From: Pelagomonas calceolata
Taxonomy: Eukaryota; Sar; Pelagophyceae; Pelagomonadales; Pelagomonadaceae
DNA: 64,000 bases
NCBI GenBank assembly: GCA_918797485.1
Contig: CAKKNE010000001.1
Location: 1,674,001-1,738,000, forward strand
Direction: 5' to 3'
Below the pieces are notes generated by a model. That model had not been told where the DNA came from. It saw nothing but the letters and a program-made list of their open reading frames with translations, and ran no database searches. A program made the position numbers and the translations under genes. Below, one piece after another: positions 44,939 through 54,038 of the stretch; positions within the stretch are counted from its first letter, which is position 1; every line of letters starts with the position of its first letter.

Positions 44939-47237
44939 ATGCGACCAACAGCGGTGGTGCTGCTTCTGGCCGCGGCGGCGCGCGCCGGCGATGACGTAGA
45001 ACAAAAAGTAATCGCGATCGTCGCATCGCTCACGCGACAAGAGAAGCTCGAGCTCATGAACGGCATCGGCTGGGACCAGTGGGACATCCGGGACGGCTAC
45101 TACGTCGGCAATTTGTTAGGAGCGCCCGCGAAGGGCCTCCCCGCGTTCAAGATGCACGACGCGGGCCAGGGCTTCCGCACGCACGATCCGCGCGTCGTCG
45201 GCACGGTCACGAGCTGGCCCTGCGCGCTCGCGCTGGCGAGCACGTGGGACCATTCAAGCGTTACAGCCTTCGCCAATGCCGCAGCCGCTGAATTCAGAGC
45301 CAAGGGCGCGAACGTGATCCTCGGCCCCGGCCTGAACGTTCATAGAGTAGCAAGAGGCGGCCGCAACGCCGAGTACCTGTCGGGCGAAGACCCTGTCTTG
45401 GGTGCTGTGTTAGCTTCAAAATATGTAGAAACCTTCCACGCTCATGGTATCATGACGGTGGCCAAACATTACGGCTTCAATCAACAAGAGACGCGCCGGA
45501 ACACGTATGATGCGCTCGTCGATGCGGAGGCGAAGGAGCTCTACTACACACCGTATAAAGGCGCCATCGCGGCTGGGTGCCTCGCGGTCATGTGCGCCTA
45601 CAATAAACTGAACGGCCACCACGCGTGCGCCTCGGACGAGTTACTTGTGAGCGATTTGCGTGAACGGATGGCCTTCAAAGGTTTTGTCGTTTCCGACTGG
45701 GCCGCGGCGCATCAATACCATGCTGGCTTGGACGTGGCGATGCCGGGTTCGGCCGTCGACGATTCTGGGGATCCTCGAGGCTGGTACTCTGCTGAACGGC
45801 TTGACGTTCTAGATGAAGCGTCTTTAGATGCGCACGTCGCTAGGATCGTGCGCGCCGCGGCGTCCGTGCCCGGGTTCCTGGACGATCATGGGTGTGCGCC
45901 GGGCTCCTGCCAGGAGGAGCTGTACGCGACGAACGCGACGTCGTCGGAACATCGGGCGCTCGCGCGTGATTTAGCCGCGGACTCCGTGGTGATGCTCAAG
46001 AATAATGAAGTGCTGCCTTTAAAAACGGGCAGTAAGATCGCCGTCGTCGGCGATGCGTGTGCCGCGGTCCACGACGCCGAGACGCTCATGAAAAGGTGGG
46101 ACCTCGGTGACTATTACGTCGTCGGAGGCTCCGGGCGCGTCGTCGCGGCCCGCATCCCGAGCGTCCTCGACGCGCTCTGGGATGCAGATATTGTTGGGGT
46201 CGCGGGCGACGACCTCGACGCAGCGCTCGCGGCGGCAGCGGGCGCCGACGTCGTCGTTGCGTGCGGCGGCGCGGCGACGACCGAGGCCGCCGACCGTGCG
46301 ACCCTACGCCTCGACAACCACGACTTTTTGACCGCGCTCGTCGCGGGCGTTGATGCGCCGGTCGTGCTCGTGGCACTAGCGCCCGGCGCCATCGTCCTGC
46401 CGCAGGCCGACGCCGCGGCGGCCGCATTGGTCTGTTTTCTGTGCGGCGAGGCGACGGGTCTGGCGCTTGCGGACGTGCTGCTCGGGCGCAAGGAGCCCGG
46501 TCCGTGGCGCCGCGTCCCCGAGGGGCCTTCCTCCACGCCATCGACGCGATATATATTCATCGGTCGACGTCCACTCAGGCGGACGGCTGCCCGTGACGCT
46601 ACCTCGAAGCGAGGCCGCGACGGTACAGCCCTGCGAGGACGACGCCTGCCCGTACACCGAGGGCGTGCGCGGCGGCTACCGCGGTATTGATCGGGCCGAC
46701 GTGCACTTTCCGTTCGGCCATGGGCTAGGCTACGCTGCCTTCGAGCTCGAGGTGCTCGAGGTTACCGCCGGGGCCGTCACCGCGGTGCTGCGCCACGTCT
46801 CCGGTCCCGGCGGATCAGCAGTCGTGCAGGTCTACGGTTCCGAGCCGTCGCGGCTGCTAGCCTTCGAGAAGCGATTTTTAGATGAGGGCGATGAGGACGT
46901 CGTGTCGCTGCGCTTTCGCGGCGCCGCCTCCGAGGTCGCGGTCGGCTTCTCGAGCGGCGAGGCGACGACCTACGCCGTGCAGGGCGGCGCCGGCGACGGG
47001 TTCCGCCGCGACGCGAATTGGTGGATCCTCGTGGTCGGTCCGCCCATTTTGGTGTTTTCTATCATTGGCTGGCTGCTTTTTCGAGACCGGAAGCGGCGCC
47101 GCGCGGAAGAGCGGACGCGGTCGAGCGAGCGCCGCCGCTCGCTCGAGCTGACGGCGACGTTCCGGCCCGGCGATAGCGCCGCGGACGGCGCGTTCTTCTC
47201 GATACCGCTGGACGAGGAGAAGCCGCAGTTTGTCTAG
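44939..47237 (+). CDS. GH3 beta-glucosidase with C-terminal membrane anchor
   Basis: 739 aa from exons 44939-46499 and 46579-47237. It hydrolyses terminal beta-glucosides from the non-reducing end (family). Signal peptide MRPTAVVLLLAAAARAG; GH3 barrel with LPAFKMHDAGQGFR, VAKHYGFNQQETRR, MCAYNKLNGHHAC and GFVVSDWAAAHQ with catalytic Asp about 253. The alpha/beta sandwich shows SVVMLKNNEVLPL and the rejoined EP-GGRLPVTLPRS, and HFPFGHGLGYAAFE. Unusually, a single TM (WWILVVGPPILVFSIIGWLLF) and a basic tail follow, giving a type I surface enzyme. The 79-nt intron is introner-like. Confidence 0.92.
46500..46578 (+). mobile_element. Introner-like element 4 (79-nt intron in GH3)
   Basis: GT-AG intron beginning GTCCGTGGCG and ending GTCGACGTCCACTCAG, with CCTCCACGCCATCGACGCGA in the middle. 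Phase 1 splicing restores GGC GGA CGG CTG, the conserved GGRL of GH3. The exon-level need for this intron is strong: without it the two halves are in different frames. Confidence 0.8.
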
Positions 47238-47395
47238 TGTTCTGCTCCAACGCGGCAATCTGGTCGGGACTGACGAGTCCTGCAAGCGACGGCGCAAGAG
47301 TCCCCGCCCCGCTGGACCCGCCGGCCTAGACGCTGTCGAGCAGAAGAGCCAGCCCTGTTTTTTGTAGTAATCAGTTCGTTGTCTGTCAACACACA

Positions 47396-48698
47396 TTAGA
47401 GCGCCCCCTCGAACGTCGCGACGCCGGTCGTGACGCGGACCTCGTGCACGGCGCACTTGTAGAGCGGGTGCGCCAGGGGGTAGGCGCGCGCGACGGCCGC
47501 CTTGAGCGCCGCGACGGCGTCCGCTCTCACGATGGCGCCGGCCGCGCCCTTGTCGCCGCCCCCCAGCATGCGCTCTCCATAAACACCGTCGACGGTGCGC
47601 GCGATGTCGCACATGGTCTCGAGCTCCGGCCCGCTGATGCAGTAGAGGTCGCGCAGCCCCCAGCCGTCGGCTCTGAACATCTCGCCCACCTTCGCAACGT
47701 CGCCGCTGCGCCACGCGTCGATCATCCCGCCGAAGTTGTGCTGGGCGCTCACGAGGTACGCGAGGCGCTCCAGGTGCGGCGCCCACGCCGTCGAATGGTA
47801 GGCGTCGCGGATTTTACCGAAGTCCTTGACGTCCGCGAGCACCGGTCTATTAATGAAACTCTTCGCGAAGAGCTCCTCGGCGAAGGCGTCGCACTCCTCT
47901 CTTCTGATTTTGTAGGTCGACTTCTCGAGGCCGGGCCGGTCCGTGCCCGTGTCGAGTGCCACGAAGGCAAAGTCCGGCGCGCCCGCGCCGAGCGGGATGT
48001 AACTGATCTTTTTGGCCTCGGGCTCGTAGAGCGTGCCGGCGTTTTCCCGTGCGTGCCAAATCATGATCTGGTCGAGGTTGCCGCACGGGCTGCCGACGTA
48101 GGCGTTCTCCACCTGCACGGCGAGCTCGACCTCGCGCGCCAGGCTTCCCGGCGCCGGCGGCGGGAGCGTCGCCTGGTTCACGTCGAGCCACGTCGCGATC
48201 AGGTTGAGGCAGAGCGACGCGGACCTGCGGCGCGGCGCGTTGTTGATCGCGTCCGGCCCCGACGCCATCGACGCGGCTTAAAAACCGGCTCATGCCGCCG
48301 CCCGGGATGTTGCCCCAGACGACGGCGTCGAAGCCCACTGATTGCTGGAGCAGGCCCTCCTTCCGCAGCACGAAGTCGACGCCGTGCGGGAAGCGCGCCC
48401 AGGACTTGGACTGCTGCTCCGTGAGGGGCGGTGTGGGTTGGGCGCCGCTCGCGAAGGTTATCAAGCCGTCGTCCGGGAAGTTGCCCGAGGCGAGGCGTAT
48501 CGTATTCGTGCCGTTCGCCTTGTACGCGACCCAGATGTAGCGGTCCGTGCCGACGCCGAAGAGGTTCGTGCCGTTGTAGTCGCCGTGTTCTACTCCTAGG
48601 CAGAAGCGGCTGCTCGTGCGTCTTATTTTTGCGTTGGTTAGGTCGAGGGCGTGTTGCTGGGCTAGGGCTTGGAGGTGCTGGAGGGCGGTGGGGTCCAT
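47396..48698 (-). CDS. GHMP sugar kinase, galactokinase-like
   Basis: 413 aa from exons 48286-48698 and 47396-48224; start at the ATG at 48698. It phosphorylates a sugar at C1 (family). RFCLGVEHGDYNG corresponds to the galactokinase signature GEHxDY. After splicing, VWGNIPGGGMSRSASLCLNL is the GHMP phosphate loop, normally GLSSSAAL, and MLGGGDKGAAGAIV the third motif. The loop having R-S-A-S in place of S-S-S-A is unusual. A galacturono-, glucurono- or arabinokinase is equally possible. No targeting signal is visible, so likely cytosolic. Convergent with the GH3 glucosidase; a shared sugar pathway is speculative. Confidence 0.78.
48225..48285 (-). mobile_element. Introner-like element 5 (61-nt intron in the sugar kinase)
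   Basis: GT-AG on the minus strand, GTTTTTAAGCC to GCCGCGCCGCAG, with CGCGTCGATGGCGTCGG in between. It joins GGMSR across two frames. It has only the family core and no visible terminal repeats or target duplication, so it is a decayed or truncated copy. Confidence 0.7.
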
Positions 48699-49595
48699 GA
48701 TTGCTGGGGAAACGTTGCTTGGGCGATCAGTGGTGAGGCTGGGGCCTGGAATCAAAGCCTTGCGTATCAGTAGCGAGTTATTTCGTGTAAAAGAGGCTGG
48801 CACTGCGCTCTGTTGTCAGTCTAGTGTCTCTACTTGCCTAGCATCACCTTTTACGGTAAAGCGAGCGCGTCCAAGCCAAAACAAATTCACAGGAGGGTTG
48901 CTTGGTTACGCGGGTCCGGTGCTGCGTCGCGGCGGCGCCGTCGCGAGGTTCGTCGTTGTCGCGTTCGCGTAGTGCGGGCGCGCGGACCTCCAGACCACTT
49001 TTTTGGCTCGCGCGCGATGGGCATGCAAAAAAATTGCAAAAAGAAGAGGTGACACGTAGTGTCGTTTCAAGAAAGTAGGAGTTGACCTTCGCCCGCGTGT
49101 ACGGCATCTTCATTCACTCTTCGGATGAAGATTAGTAATGCCTGATGTGTTACATCAAAAGTGGCCCATCAACTTTAAGGATGATTGCGAGCTCACCAGC
49201 CTTGCGGCCAGGATGAATCGATATACTCACGGGCTCGGTCGCTAACTCTACGTCGGCGCACTCATCGGTGCAGCCGGGGGAGAAATCTTCGATTTTGCCT
49301 TAAGAACCCACCTTCGTGGAGGCGGGTTTGCGCCCGCCGGCTGCCAGGCCGCAACCGCATACCAGCGACACACGGCTCGTCTCCGAGCTATTTCGGACAA
49401 TTTCCCCCCCCTCGCAACGACTGCGCTGTCGCCGCTGCGTTCCTGCACTTGATAGAACCCACCGAGCTCTGCACCTCTTTGCAGCCACGACGACGCGGCG
49501 ACGCGGCGAGGCCGTCTTTGCTCACTAGCGCCTCTACCACACAACACCACCACTAGAAGACCCCACGACGCACTACTACTCGAACTACCACAGCG
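48699..49595. other. Longest intergenic gap
   Basis: 897 bp. It has the degenerate palindrome at 48820-48842, and further on an inverted pair AGAACCCACC / GGCGGGTT near 49305-49330. The last 90 bp before the carotenoid oxygenase ATG are rich in CACTAC and CCACCAC. No gene with protein-like character was found on either strand. Confidence 0.5.
48820..48842 (-). repeat. 24-bp-type palindrome, copy 9 (degenerate)
   Basis: TCTAGTGTCTCTACTTGCC then TAGC. Arms and the GTGTCT-TAC core match with three changes. It points toward the sugar-kinase start 122 bp away. Confidence 0.5.
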
Positions 49596-51266
49596 ATGCG
49601 ACGACTACTCTGCCTCGCCAGCACCGCTGCTGCTCTGCAAGGCAGCCCACCCCTACCACAACACCTGCAAGCCATAGAACGCGACCTCCGCAACGCCCAC
49701 ACACCTCACCTCAACAAGGAGATGAATGCCCTCTTCGAAGCCATCCCCGACGAGATCGGTCCCGTAAACGCGAAGATAGTCGCGGGCGCCATCCCGCACG
49801 ACCTCAAGAACGGCGCTCTCTTGAGAAACGGGCCGAATGCGCGACGCTGGGGCTCCAAGGGAGGGTGGCTGGACGGCGACGGCATGGTCCACGCTTGCGT
49901 CTTCAGCGAACAGCCACGGTATTCGCGGCGCTGGCTCCGGACCGAGGCCTTTGCGAAGGAAGAGGCTGTCGGAAAGGAGCTCTTCGACGGCTCGCTCGTG
50001 GCGCCGTTCGGTTACAAACTACTGGGAAACTTGGCGAAGAACCTGTTCCGCGCGAAGCAGCCGCAAAAGGACACGGCGAACACCGCGCTGCTCGCGCTGA
50101 AGCGGGGCCGCGTGCTCGGATTAATGGAGCAGTGCCGCCCCTGCGAATTCAAGGTCTACAGCGACGCCACGATCGAGACCGTCAAGCCGGGAAGCAACTT
50201 GGACGGCGGCCTCGACTTCTGGTCGCATCCCCTGAGCGGCGGCGCGTTGACGGCGCATCTCCACGCGAGCGCATCGCGGCCGCACGAAGCCGTCGGCGCG
50301 ACGTACTCGTCCTCGGATCAGCCGTTCTGTCGGATCGACGTGATAGACCTCGCGTCGGGCCGCGTCAGGAAGACCCACGGCGCGTCGAGCGGCGTCCATT
50401 CAACAGGAACGCGTCGATGGCGTAGAGGGTCAAAACACGCAGGCGTGGACCTCCGCTGCCCCGTCATGCTCCACGACTGCGCGCTAGCTGGGGACGACGT
50501 CGTCGTGTTCGATTTCCCGCTGACCGTGCGGCCCGCGCGGATGCTGAGCGACAAATTTCCGGTCGAGTACGAGCCGACGCACGGCGCGCGCATCGGCGTC
50601 GTCCACCGCGAGACGGGCGCCACGACGTGGGCCGCCGTGGAACCGGGCGTCGTCCTCCACGCGGCGAACGCGCACTTCGAGGGCGATACGCTCGTTGTTC
50701 GGGCGTTGCGGAGTCTTCCCGCGACGCCGTCGTCGTTCATCGCGTCCTACACGCCCGCGTTCCTCTACGAGTGGCGGATACGGGGCGAGCGGTGCCTCGG
50801 CGAAAAATATATTTCCGAGACCGCGTGCGAGTTCCCGGCCGTGGACCCGCGCTGCGTCGGCGCGGACGCGCCTTGTTGCTTTGCGATCTCACCGCGGACG
50901 ATCGGCGGTCCCAATATATACGGCCCGCCTAGCGAAGGTATTTTAATTGATCGCGTGGTCAAGTTCGACCTCCGCGGCGACGGCGACGACGCTTTCGCCG
51001 ACGCCTGGACGCTCCCTGAAAACTTTTGGCTCGTGTCGGAGCCGACGGTCGTGCCCAAGAGCGACGGCCGCCTCGGCGACGGCGTCTGGGTCCTGGTCTT
51101 CGGCACGTCGACGGCGCCCGCGCGACAAAAGACGCACGTCTACGTGCTCGACGGCGAGGACCTCGCGAGCGGTCCCGCGTGCGTCGTCGAGCTGCCCGGC
51201 GCGGGCTTGCCCTACGGGCTCCATAGCTGCTGGGTGGACGGTGCGGAGCTTGCTGTGCCGCGATGA
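49596..51266 (+). CDS. Carotenoid cleavage oxygenase (RPE65/CCD family)
   Basis: 539 aa after removing a 51-nt in-frame intron. The N-terminus MRRLLCLASTAAALQGSPPLP resembles a signal/plastid presequence. The family uses four His to hold Fe(II) and cleaves or isomerises carotenoid double bonds. Candidate ligands appear in order in LTAHLHA, MLHDCALAGD (usually HDFxxT), VVLHAANAHFEGD and LPYGLHSCWVDG. Other conserved parts are GALLRNGPN, WLDGDGMVHAC, and FWLVSEPTVVP. It may act on xanthophylls such as fucoxanthin precursors (inference). It ends soon after the last His, as CCDs do. Confidence 0.9.
   Translation: MRRLLCLASTAAALQGSPPLPQHLQAIERDLRNAHTPHLNKEMNALFEAIPDEIGPVNAKIVAGAIPHDLKNGALLRNGPNARRWGSKGGWLDGDGMVHACVFSEQPRYSRRWLRTEAFAKEEAVGKELFDGSLVAPFGYKLLGNLAKNLFRAKQPQKDTANTALLALKRGRVLGLMEQCRPCEFKVYSDATIETVKPGSNLDGGLDFWSHPLSGGALTAHLHASASRPHEAVGATYSSSDQPFCRIDVIDLASGRVRKTHGASSGVHSTGTRRWRRGSKHAGVDLRCPVMLHDCALAGDDVVVFDFPLTVRPARMLSDKFPVEYEPTHGARIGVVHRETGATTWAAVEPGVVLHAANAHFEGDTLVVRALRSLPATPSSFIASYTPAFLYEWRIRGERCLGEKYISETACEFPAVDPRCVGADAPCCFAISPRTIGGPNIYGPPSEGILIDRVVKFDLRGDGDDAFADAWTLPENFWLVSEPTVVPKSDGRLGDGVWVLVFGTSTAPARQKTHVYVLDGEDLASGPACVVELPGAGLPYGLHSCWVDGAELAVPR
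50392..50442 (+). mobile_element. Introner-like element 6 (51-nt in-frame insert in the carotenoid oxygenase)
   Basis: Starts GCGTCCATTCAACAGG, has CGCGTCGATGGCGTAGAG and ends TCAAAACACGCAG. A GC-AG splice would rejoin SSG-VDLRCPVMLHDC. It is open and divisible by three, so it may be retained as a 17-residue, Arg-rich insertion. The flanks GCGTCCAT and GCGTGGAC are a weak (5 of 8) target duplication. Confidence 0.62.
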
Positions 51267-51300
51267 TAAGTCTTATTATGGTAATTACGACCTAGAGCAG

Positions 51301-52008
51301 CTACCTCGGCGACGGCAAGGGCTTTATGCGGCCGCGGACTGATTCTCGGTTTCGCAAGCAACCCGCAATACTCACCGTTAACGGGTGCGCGCCGCCAAAC
51401 ACGCGCCGTGCGATCGGTACCAGATCCTCGAGCGTCGTCACGGCCTCGCGGAGATCGCCAGGCGTGGCGCCGGTGTCCATGTAGAGCGCCATCGCGTAAA
51501 TCCACCTCCAACACGCCCACCCGAGCGCGCACTTTACGACACCGTGGTATTGTTGCTCGCAGAGGCTACACGTGTGCCATCGCACCCACCTCGCCTGCAA
51601 CGCCTCGGGGCCCAAATTGTTCTCCTTGACCTCGTCCATCAAAATCTTCGCCTGCTCCGCCAAGCACGACACGTGCGCGAAGCCCGCCGTCCCGCGGCAC
51701 GCACACATGCGCACGAGGCCCTCCTTCGTTTTCCAGTGGAGGGCCTGCGTGCAGATGTAGCACGTCTGGCCCTTCGTGTCGTCGGCGCACGCCTCGACCG
51801 CGACCGCGACCGCCTCCTTGTATTTTTTGTCTGCATTATACTGTTCCGCGTTGCCCCCGCGGTGTATTTTCTTGCACATCTGCTTGTGACCGCGGCGCCA
51901 GTGGTCATGCTGGCAAGTTTTGTTGCAGTATCTCGTCTGGCATCTAACGCATCGCGGCGCGTCGTGGGCCAGTGGGGCGGCACAGGCGGCGCAATTTGTG
52001 AGGATCAT
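51301..52008 (-). CDS. MYND zinc finger and RINGv-like protein
   Basis: 235 aa. Residues 6-45 are a MYND finger (CAACAAPLAHDAPRCVRC, then YCNKTCQHDHWRRGHKQMC). Residues ~82-150 form a RING-CH-like module: CYICTQALHWK, VRMCACRGTAGFAHVSCLAEQ, and WHTCSLCEQQYHG, the pattern of MARCH-type E3 ligases. The C-terminus (LREAVTTLEDLVPIARRVFGGAHPLTVSI) is one TPR-like unit that in relatives recurs several times. Such MYND-RINGv-TPR proteins are multigene families in pelagophytes (recollection). This copy is short and may be truncated. A GTGAGT near its end could be a splice donor. Confidence 0.8.
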   Translation of the reverse strand: MILTNCAACAAPLAHDAPRCVRCQTRYCNKTCQHDHWRRGHKQMCKKIHRGGNAEQYNADKKYKEAVAVAVEACADDTKGQTCYICTQALHWKTKEGLVRMCACRGTAGFAHVSCLAEQAKILMDEVKENNLGPEALQARWVRWHTCSLCEQQYHGVVKCALGWACWRWIYAMALYMDTGATPGDLREAVTTLEDLVPIARRVFGGAHPLTVSIAGCLRNRESVRGRIKPLPSPR

Positions 52009-52172
52009 TTTGCGTTTTGCGGTGAGTTATTGGGGCTTGCGCGTCGGCTTGACTCGGCTTGGAAAACCCGATTTTTTCAACTCGCAAAAGAGGCGCACGA
52101 GCCTTTTTTTGACATTCACTTCACTCGCTACAACACACATTACCTTCTACTACCATCGGTGCGGCCGGCCGG

Positions 52173-52835
52173 TCAAGGGTCGGGTCGCTCCGGCCGCTCC
52201 CCGAGAACGCGCGCGAGTTCCTCGGCGGTGCTGGGCGCGCGGCCCCGACGCCGTCGACGCGAAAGCGGGTTCTGGAGCGAGCTGCTCGCCGCCTGCGCGT
52301 CGGCGAGCTTTGCCCGTTCCCGCGCGACGCGCTCGGGCGAGTAGTCGCGGGAGTCGTCCTCCGGCGCCAGGCCTCGTTCCAGCCAATACTGTTCGCCGTA
52401 GTCGAACGATAGCTCATCCCCCGCTTTAATATCCTTCAGAGCATAAAACGCCACGCGCCGCTCCGCCAGACTCACGCGCGGCTCGAGGCAGGCGTCCTGC
52501 GCGTGGTTGATCGCGCGGCTCGCGTGGTCCGAGTCGACGGCGTCGATGTACACGTGGCTGCCGGCCACGGCGCCGCCGCCGAGATGGAACAAGTATTCTG
52601 GCTCTTCAGAGACGTAGCGCACGGCTCGCTGCGCGAAGTCGATCACCTCGCCTTCATAATCGCAGACCCACGCGCCTTGAGAACGGTCCTCGGCGGCGAA
52701 CGCGCCCAACCCTTTGCTGCCGCAGTCCTTCACAGTCATGCGCAGCTCTGGCAGAGCAGGTGTCGGTGACGGCACCGCGAGTGCATTGCAGTGCTGCAGA
52801 TGTGCTGCTGCCAAAATTAGCAGCGCGGGGCGCAT
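52173..52835 (-). CDS. SET-domain protein with secretory or plastid presequence
   Basis: 220 aa from the ATG at 52835 (MRPALLILAAAHLQHCNALAV); the upstream in-frame start is TTG. The SET domain spans ~25-150: GSKGLGAFAAEDRSQGAWVCDYEGEV, YIDAVDSDHASRAINHAQD (usually N-H-S), and KAGDELSFDYGEQYW, which includes the SAM/lysine-channel tyrosine. The signal-like N-terminus suggests an organelle target, such as plastid protein lysine methylation. The last 60 residues are Arg/Glu-rich. NHAQ in place of NHSC is a deviation but does not remove the key Asn-His. Confidence 0.82.
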   Translation of the reverse strand: MRPALLILAAAHLQHCNALAVPSPTPALPELRMTVKDCGSKGLGAFAAEDRSQGAWVCDYEGEVIDFAQRAVRYVSEEPEYLFHLGGGAVAGSHVYIDAVDSDHASRAINHAQDACLEPRVSLAERRVAFYALKDIKAGDELSFDYGEQYWLERGLAPEDDSRDYSPERVARERAKLADAQAASSSLQNPLSRRRRRGRAPSTAEELARVLGERPERPDP

Positions 52836-52953
52836 GTCTCTCGAAGAGCGCGGATTCGCGACCACTCGCAACGTGTAGTAATTATGCGCAGCTATGCCGT
52901 GTAAAGGATAGTGGCTGGAATGCCTGCTGGGGCGCTGGCTTGCGCACCGCTGT

Positions 52954-52977
52954 GCTAGTGTCTTACTGGACGCTAGC
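52954..52977 (-). repeat. 24-bp imperfect palindrome, copy 10
   Basis: GCTAGTGTCTTACTGG and ACGCTAGC. It lies between the divergent SET (119 bp, pointed to) and ankyrin (152 bp) start codons. Confidence 0.75.
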
Positions 52978-53128
52978 TTCGACCTCGCACAACATAACGC
53001 GACCTACTACGCGTCAGCGGCGACAAAATCGCGAGTAAGCCGCGCGTCGAGGTCGCGCAGCGCGCGCTCCAACTCGGGCGTCGAGGCCTGACCCGAAAAG
53101 ACCGCGTCCAAGGTACCACACAAAAGCG

Positions 53129-54010
53129 ATGGCCGATCTCTCTCGCCATCATCCTGGACGAGCCCTGCTCGACTCTAAGAACTCACCATTGGCCAAAGCG
53201 GTACAATCGCTCGACGTGGCGCGGCTACGCGAGCTCCTGGCCGGCGGGGTGGACGCGAACACTCGCATCGGATCGAAGACTGCGCTCTATTCGCTGTGCT
53301 CGACGCGTCTCAGTGTGGAATCCGTCTCGGAGCCACCGCTCGACGGCCCCGGCGAGGAGTCCCAGCTGTACTGCAAGCCGGCAGGGGACCCGGTACGTGC
53401 CGGAGCAAATCGATACGACGACTTTCACCGGACACAACAAAGGGCCGCGTGCGTCGCTGCGCTTCTGGACGCCGGCGCCGATCCGAACTTGCGACCGTGG
53501 GGTAGCGATCCAGACACGCCCCTGATCGAAGCGGCCTTGCATGGCTTTCCTGACATCGTGCGATTGCTTTTGGCGCACGGCGCGGACGTCGGCTTCGCAC
53601 AGAAACACGGTAACTCAGTGCTTCACGCGGTTCTATTCACGCGGCCGAATGTTCTAGAACGCGACCAGGCAGAATGTGTTAGATTGCTGATTGCGGGTGG
53701 TGCGGACGTGCACGCAAAAAGAATTAACCAAAATCATGGGCTGCCTGGGCCCACGCCCTTCGACGATGCGCTCTATTACCACCGTAGATGGCTTTTCCCC
53801 ATCTTCCTGAGGGCCGGCGCTTCTTGTGACCGGGAATTCCTAGAGGGGTATTCTTACTTCAGAAAAGTCCGCGACGCCGGCGGTATCAAAGCGTACGAAA
53901 AGGCGCATCTCAAGCGCCTCGTCGTTATGCTCGTCCACAAATTCCCGCAGCTCCCGGCCGCCGTTCATCCCCGCATTGTGATGCACTGGGCGCACGTCGG
54001 GGATTACTAA
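53129..54010 (+). CDS. Ankyrin-repeat protein with C-terminal conserved helix
   Basis: 293 aa. Ankyrin repeats at ~20-240: SPLAKAVQSLDVARLRELLA, CVAALLDAGADPNLRPWG, TPLIEAALHGFPDIVRLLLA, and ECVRLLIAGGADVHAK. The C-terminus FRKVRDAGGIKAYEKAHLKR and IVMHWAHVGDY is a cap I associate with a family of algal ankyrin proteins (recollection, not checked). No enzyme domain. The ATG at 53129 precedes the first repeat directly. Confidence 0.8.
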   Translation: MADLSRHHPGRALLDSKNSPLAKAVQSLDVARLRELLAGGVDANTRIGSKTALYSLCSTRLSVESVSEPPLDGPGEESQLYCKPAGDPVRAGANRYDDFHRTQQRAACVAALLDAGADPNLRPWGSDPDTPLIEAALHGFPDIVRLLLAHGADVGFAQKHGNSVLHAVLFTRPNVLERDQAECVRLLIAGGADVHAKRINQNHGLPGPTPFDDALYYHRRWLFPIFLRAGASCDREFLEGYSYFRKVRDAGGIKAYEKAHLKRLVVMLVHKFPQLPAAVHPRIVMHWAHVGDY

Positions 54011-54038
54011 TCAACAAAAAGATTAACAACAGAACAAT

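Noticed and set aside
49185-49556. A 123-codon plus-strand frame before the carotenoid oxygenase
   Set aside because: Arg/Pro/Ser-rich with no structure; the longest gap seems truly non-coding.
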